From the NCBI RefSeq assembly GCF_002870965.1, contig NZ_PHSO01000005.1, positions 62,001 through 126,000 of the forward strand: a stretch of DNA of 64,000 nt, written 5' to 3'. The notes under the pieces are model-generated. The model was not told the DNA's origin. It worked only from the letters and a program-made list of their open reading frames with translations, and searched no databases. Position 1 is the first letter of the stretch. Each line of letters opens with the position of its first letter. The translations under genes and the position numbers were made by a program. Origin of the DNA: Tsuneonella flava (GTDB lineage Bacteria; Pseudomonadota; Alphaproteobacteria; Sphingomonadales; Sphingomonadaceae). This document shows positions 61,718 through 64,000 of the stretch, piece after piece.

Positions 61718-61743
61718 GGCGCTGAGCCGATTTGTTCAGCGCC
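61718..61743. terminator. Hairpin between convergent fabI and lipoprotein gene
   Basis: GGCGCTGA (61718-61725) pairs with TCAGCGCC (61736-61743) around a 10-nt loop. It begins 5 bp after the fabI stop and ends at the end of the convergent gene. There is no U-tract, so terminator strength is uncertain. Confidence 0.5.
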
Positions 61744-62211
61744 TCATTCGTCCTGCAAATTGCGAAGACACACGATCGCTGTCTGCCCGCTTTTCACAGA
61801 TGCTGCGTCTGGGTCTACTTGATCGTCTGGATCGCTGCTGTTCATTGCGAGAGGCTGAGCGGAATTCTTCCGGGCCGGGGGAATCCTGTCCTCATAAATT
61901 TGTCGCGCCCGATCCAAAACAGCAATCTGCTCTGCACTGATGCCGTCCGCCTCACGCAGCTTTGTAGCGATCTCCCCGATGGCCTGACTGCAGGCCGCCG
62001 CTTGAGCACCGGGTTCCTTCAATTTCTCCAGGCTTCTCTCGTCACCGAGCGATAGCGCGCGTGCTGCCGCCTTATCAGCACTGCTGAATTCAGGCGCATG
62101 TATATACTGCTCGCGCATTTTCGATGCCGGAGATGTATCCGAACACCCGCCCAGAAAAGATCCGCACAACACAAGGACGCACAAGCCTGACCGTATTTTT
62201 ACAGAATGCAT
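61744..62211 (-). CDS. Small lipoprotein of unknown function
   Basis: This 155-aa predicted lipoprotein has signal peptide SGLCVLVLCGSFLGGC and lipobox LGGC. The mature part is helical and charged (AACSQAIGEIATKLREADGIS), then a disordered Ser/Asp-rich stretch and a final Cys. Starts at 62238 and 62247 (TTG) are possible; a GGAG lies before 62238. It is divergent from the O-antigen ligase gene and I recognise no function. Confidence 0.72.
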   Translation of the reverse strand: MHSVKIRSGLCVLVLCGSFLGGCSDTSPASKMREQYIHAPEFSSADKAAARALSLGDERSLEKLKEPGAQAAACSQAIGEIATKLREADGISAEQIAVLDRARQIYEDRIPPARKNSAQPLAMNSSDPDDQVDPDAASVKSGQTAIVCLRNLQDE

Positions 62212-62272
62212 CTGATGGCCAATAAGCGCAAAAATCATTTGCTCCAAGCGCCCGTTTAGCTAGGGCCTCTCC

Positions 62273-63643
62273 ATGCCAAGACGTTTAAAGCCTGTCGGCG
62301 ACAAGCTGTTCGATCTAAATCTTGTTCTGTTCATAGTGTTGCTGCTTGTTCTCGCTCTGGCTGGCGGCGCATCCAGAGCGGATGTTCTGGGCCAGACAGT
62401 CACCCGCGCAAGCGCCTGGCTGATCGCGATTGCTGCGATCCTGTTCGCCCCCCGGCCAGACTTTCGGCCGATTGCGCCTGTCGCATTTCTGTTGGCGGCT
62501 TCGATCGCGCTCGTGGCGCTGCAATTAATTCCTTTGCCACCATCGATCTGGACCGCGCTGCCGGGACGCGATTTTCTGATGCAAGCGGCGATCGCAATCG
62601 GCGAGCCACAAACGTGGCGCCCCATTTCCTTATCGCCCGGGGCGAGTTTGAACGCCCTGTCTTCCCTTATCGTGCCGATAGTTGCCCTTCTGCTGTGTGG
62701 TGGGATGAGCCTTCACGACCATCGCCGGATCAGCGTCGCCATACTGCTGATTACTGTCGTATCATGTATGGTCGGCGCACTGCAATTTTCCGGCTCGCGG
62801 TTTGACAATCCGCTGATAAACGACGTGCCCGGTAGTGTGAGCGGGATTTTCGCCAATCGGAATCACTTTGCGCTTTTACTCGCCTGTGGCTGCGCCATCG
62901 CGCCCGCATGGGCGTTCAGCAGCAGCAGGGCGCCTCAATGGAAGGCATTTGTCGCGATCGGTTTGATGCTGCTGTTCGCGCTGACGGTGCTCGCTACCGG
63001 GTCGCGCATGGGCATAGTGTTGAGTGCAGTTGGCATTGGCTTGGGCCTACTGTCCGTGTGGCAGAGGGTAGTGGCTAAGGCCAGATCGGTTCCGCGCCAT
63101 ATTTTGATCCCGGTTTTGGTGACGATTGTCGGCCTGCTGGTTGTAACCATTGTTGCGTTCGTTGCGATGGATCGCGCCGTTTCGATATCCCGCGCAATGA
63201 ATATCGATGCCAGTTCCGACCTTCGCACCGCCGCACTGCCCACGGTATTGGAATTGACGAAGATATACGCGCCATTCGGCACTGGTTTCGGAACATTTGA
63301 TCCTGTTTATCGGATCCACGAACCCGCAAGCCTGCTTAGTTATCGTTATTTCAATCATGCCCATAACGATTTGCTGGAAATCCTTGTGGAAGGGGGCATT
63401 CCCGCCGCTCTGCTGCTGCTTTGCGGATTAGGCTGGTGGGCGCTCAGAAGTATTCGTGTGTGGCGCGCTCCACTCGAATCGCATCTCATACTGCCGCGCA
63501 CAGGATCAACCATTGTGTTTTTGGTTGTGTTGGCGAGTGCAACCGATTACCCAGCCAGAACGCCTTTGATAATGGCTATCCTTTTGGTTGCCGCTGTTTG
63601 GTTGAGTTCATTGGGAGCATCGCGAGCGCAAACCAAAACTTAG
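62273..63643 (+). CDS. O-antigen ligase family (Wzy_C) membrane protein
   Basis: This 456-aa protein has about 11 hydrophobic spans and the Wzy_C/WaaL-type periplasmic loop (about 330-370: GTGFGTFDPVYRIHEP, FNHAHNDLLEILVEGG). The His in AHNDLLE and the preceding Arg are typical of catalytic loops in ligases and polymerases. It could be an O-antigen ligase or an exopolysaccharide polymerase; context does not decide. GC content is slightly lower than in central metabolic genes nearby. Confidence 0.88.
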   Translation: MPRRLKPVGDKLFDLNLVLFIVLLLVLALAGGASRADVLGQTVTRASAWLIAIAAILFAPRPDFRPIAPVAFLLAASIALVALQLIPLPPSIWTALPGRDFLMQAAIAIGEPQTWRPISLSPGASLNALSSLIVPIVALLLCGGMSLHDHRRISVAILLITVVSCMVGALQFSGSRFDNPLINDVPGSVSGIFANRNHFALLLACGCAIAPAWAFSSSRAPQWKAFVAIGLMLLFALTVLATGSRMGIVLSAVGIGLGLLSVWQRVVAKARSVPRHILIPVLVTIVGLLVVTIVAFVAMDRAVSISRAMNIDASSDLRTAALPTVLELTKIYAPFGTGFGTFDPVYRIHEPASLLSYRYFNHAHNDLLEILVEGGIPAALLLLCGLGWWALRSIRVWRAPLESHLILPRTGSTIVFLVVLASATDYPARTPLIMAILLVAAVWLSSLGASRAQTKT

Positions 63644-63694
63644 CTTCAACTGCAGTGTGGGTCGACACTGCTTAATCGGGTATCGACGTTCATA

Positions 63695-63838
63695 ATGCTG
63701 GACACTTCCAGAGAGATAATCGCTTTTATATTGATCGCCGCGGCTTTTATCATTGCAGTTCCCTGGTTGGGCGCATTGATTTTCCGGAAAAAGCGCGAAA
63801 AGCTGCGCCGCAAAGGTATCAAGCGGCACGGTCACTGA
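63695..63838 (+). CDS. 47-aa single-span membrane peptide
   Basis: The frame starts MLDTSREIIAFILIAAAF, has one hydrophobic span (about 8-29), then a strongly basic tail (FRKKREKLRRKGIKRHGH). This is a positive-inside type II topology. It follows the O-antigen ligase gene by 51 bp. It could be a small partner of polysaccharide machinery. It is too short for family assignment; composition and topology are convincing for a real gene. Confidence 0.5.
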   Translation: MLDTSREIIAFILIAAAFIIAVPWLGALIFRKKREKLRRKGIKRHGH

Positions 63839-64000
63839 GGCTTCACGCCCACGCGTTAACATGGCCACTCTTATTGTCAGCACTATAGACGCTCGAAATG
63901 CAGCAAGCTTGCATTAAGGGGTGTCAATCTATCCGGGTTCGCTCTATGTTTTCATCTTGCAACGAAATTTCATAGCGATACAGGATTACATGCGCAAATT
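63839..64000 (+). other. Probable upstream region of the next gene
   Basis: No complete gene. An ATG at 63990 (ATGCGCAAATT...) with CAGG just upstream may start the next plus-strand gene, of which only three codons are visible. The stretch is fairly AT-rich (63930-63990), as expected of a promoter. Confidence 0.3.

Noticed and set aside
1-64000. tRNA, rRNA, CRISPR arrays, insertion sequences or prophage genes
   Set aside because: Reading both strands I saw no tRNA T-arm signatures outside coding frames, no regularly spaced repeats and no transposase, integrase or phage structural motifs; a tRNAscan and ISfinder search would be decisive.

Overview
The window is GC-rich, densely coding DNA of an alphaproteobacterium, most likely a sphingomonad of the Erythrobacteraceae type. 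This is inferred from gene content: the block DUF3576 lipoprotein - leuS - lptE - holA, a SciP (DUF1153) cell-cycle regulator, an acetoacetyl-CoA reductase, a large NAD-glutamate dehydrogenase, a CYP153-type P450, and small proteins of sphingomonad style. It looks like ordinary chromosome. No prophage, insertion sequence, CRISPR array, tRNA or rRNA gene was seen.

Layout. 1-3.2 kb: end of gltB and complete gltD (glutamate synthase). 3.2-4.5 kb: a LuxR quorum-sensing solo flanked by repeats and a long hairpin. 4.7-7.8 kb: ADP-heptose operon rfaE1-rfaD-rfaE2-gmhB; rfaE1 has no normal start codon in front of its first beta strand. 8-10.7 kb: ung (minus), then rnd-lptC-lptA. 10.7-15.3 kb (minus): DUF3576-leuS-lptE-holA. 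15.7-19.6 kb: an envelope protein, phbB, a membrane-tethered LuxR/DUF4019 regulator, a ribbon-helix-helix protein and an 0.8-kb gene-free region full of dispersed repeats. 19.6-25.4 kb: murA, galU, an acyl-CoA ligase, an M23 peptidase and a DUF455 protein. 25.4-31.4 kb: bcp and glnE (minus), then an M28 peptidase and agmatine deiminase (plus). 31.4-36.2 kb: a small ORF behind a CtrA-like site, then on the minus strand phoD and thrS-tauE. thrS is preceded by an unannotated threonine-codon leader peptide with mutually exclusive RNA hairpins. 36.3-37.4 kb: a three-gene membrane protein/XRE regulator operon behind two matching operators. 37.4-46.2 kb: hydrolase, TPR protein, LLM oxidoreductase, NAD-GDH, ferredoxin reductase. 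46.1-51.5 kb: queG, an ABC exporter pair, a CYP153-like P450 and a Tat-lipoprotein MsrB. 51.5-58.5 kb: a GlsB/YeaQ protein, sciP and its coupled partner, mnmA, an AT-rich NeuD-type acetyltransferase that looks transferred, a serine hydrolase, phzF, a CDF transporter and pdxH. 58.6-64 kb: a DnaJ-family protein, YihY/BrkB, fabI, a lipoprotein, an O-antigen-ligase-family protein and a 47-aa membrane peptide.

Themes. Envelope genes are frequent: ADP-heptose, LptC/A/E, MurA, GalU, O-antigen ligase and an M23 peptidase. Nitrogen genes recur too: GltBD, GlnE, NAD-GDH and agmatine deiminase. The most promising undescribed element is the thrS leader (34403-34500). Next are the paired XRE operators (36302-36350), the 75-bp inverted repeats bracketing murA-galU, and the missing rfaE1 start. 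Function calls rest on motif recognition; no database search was run.
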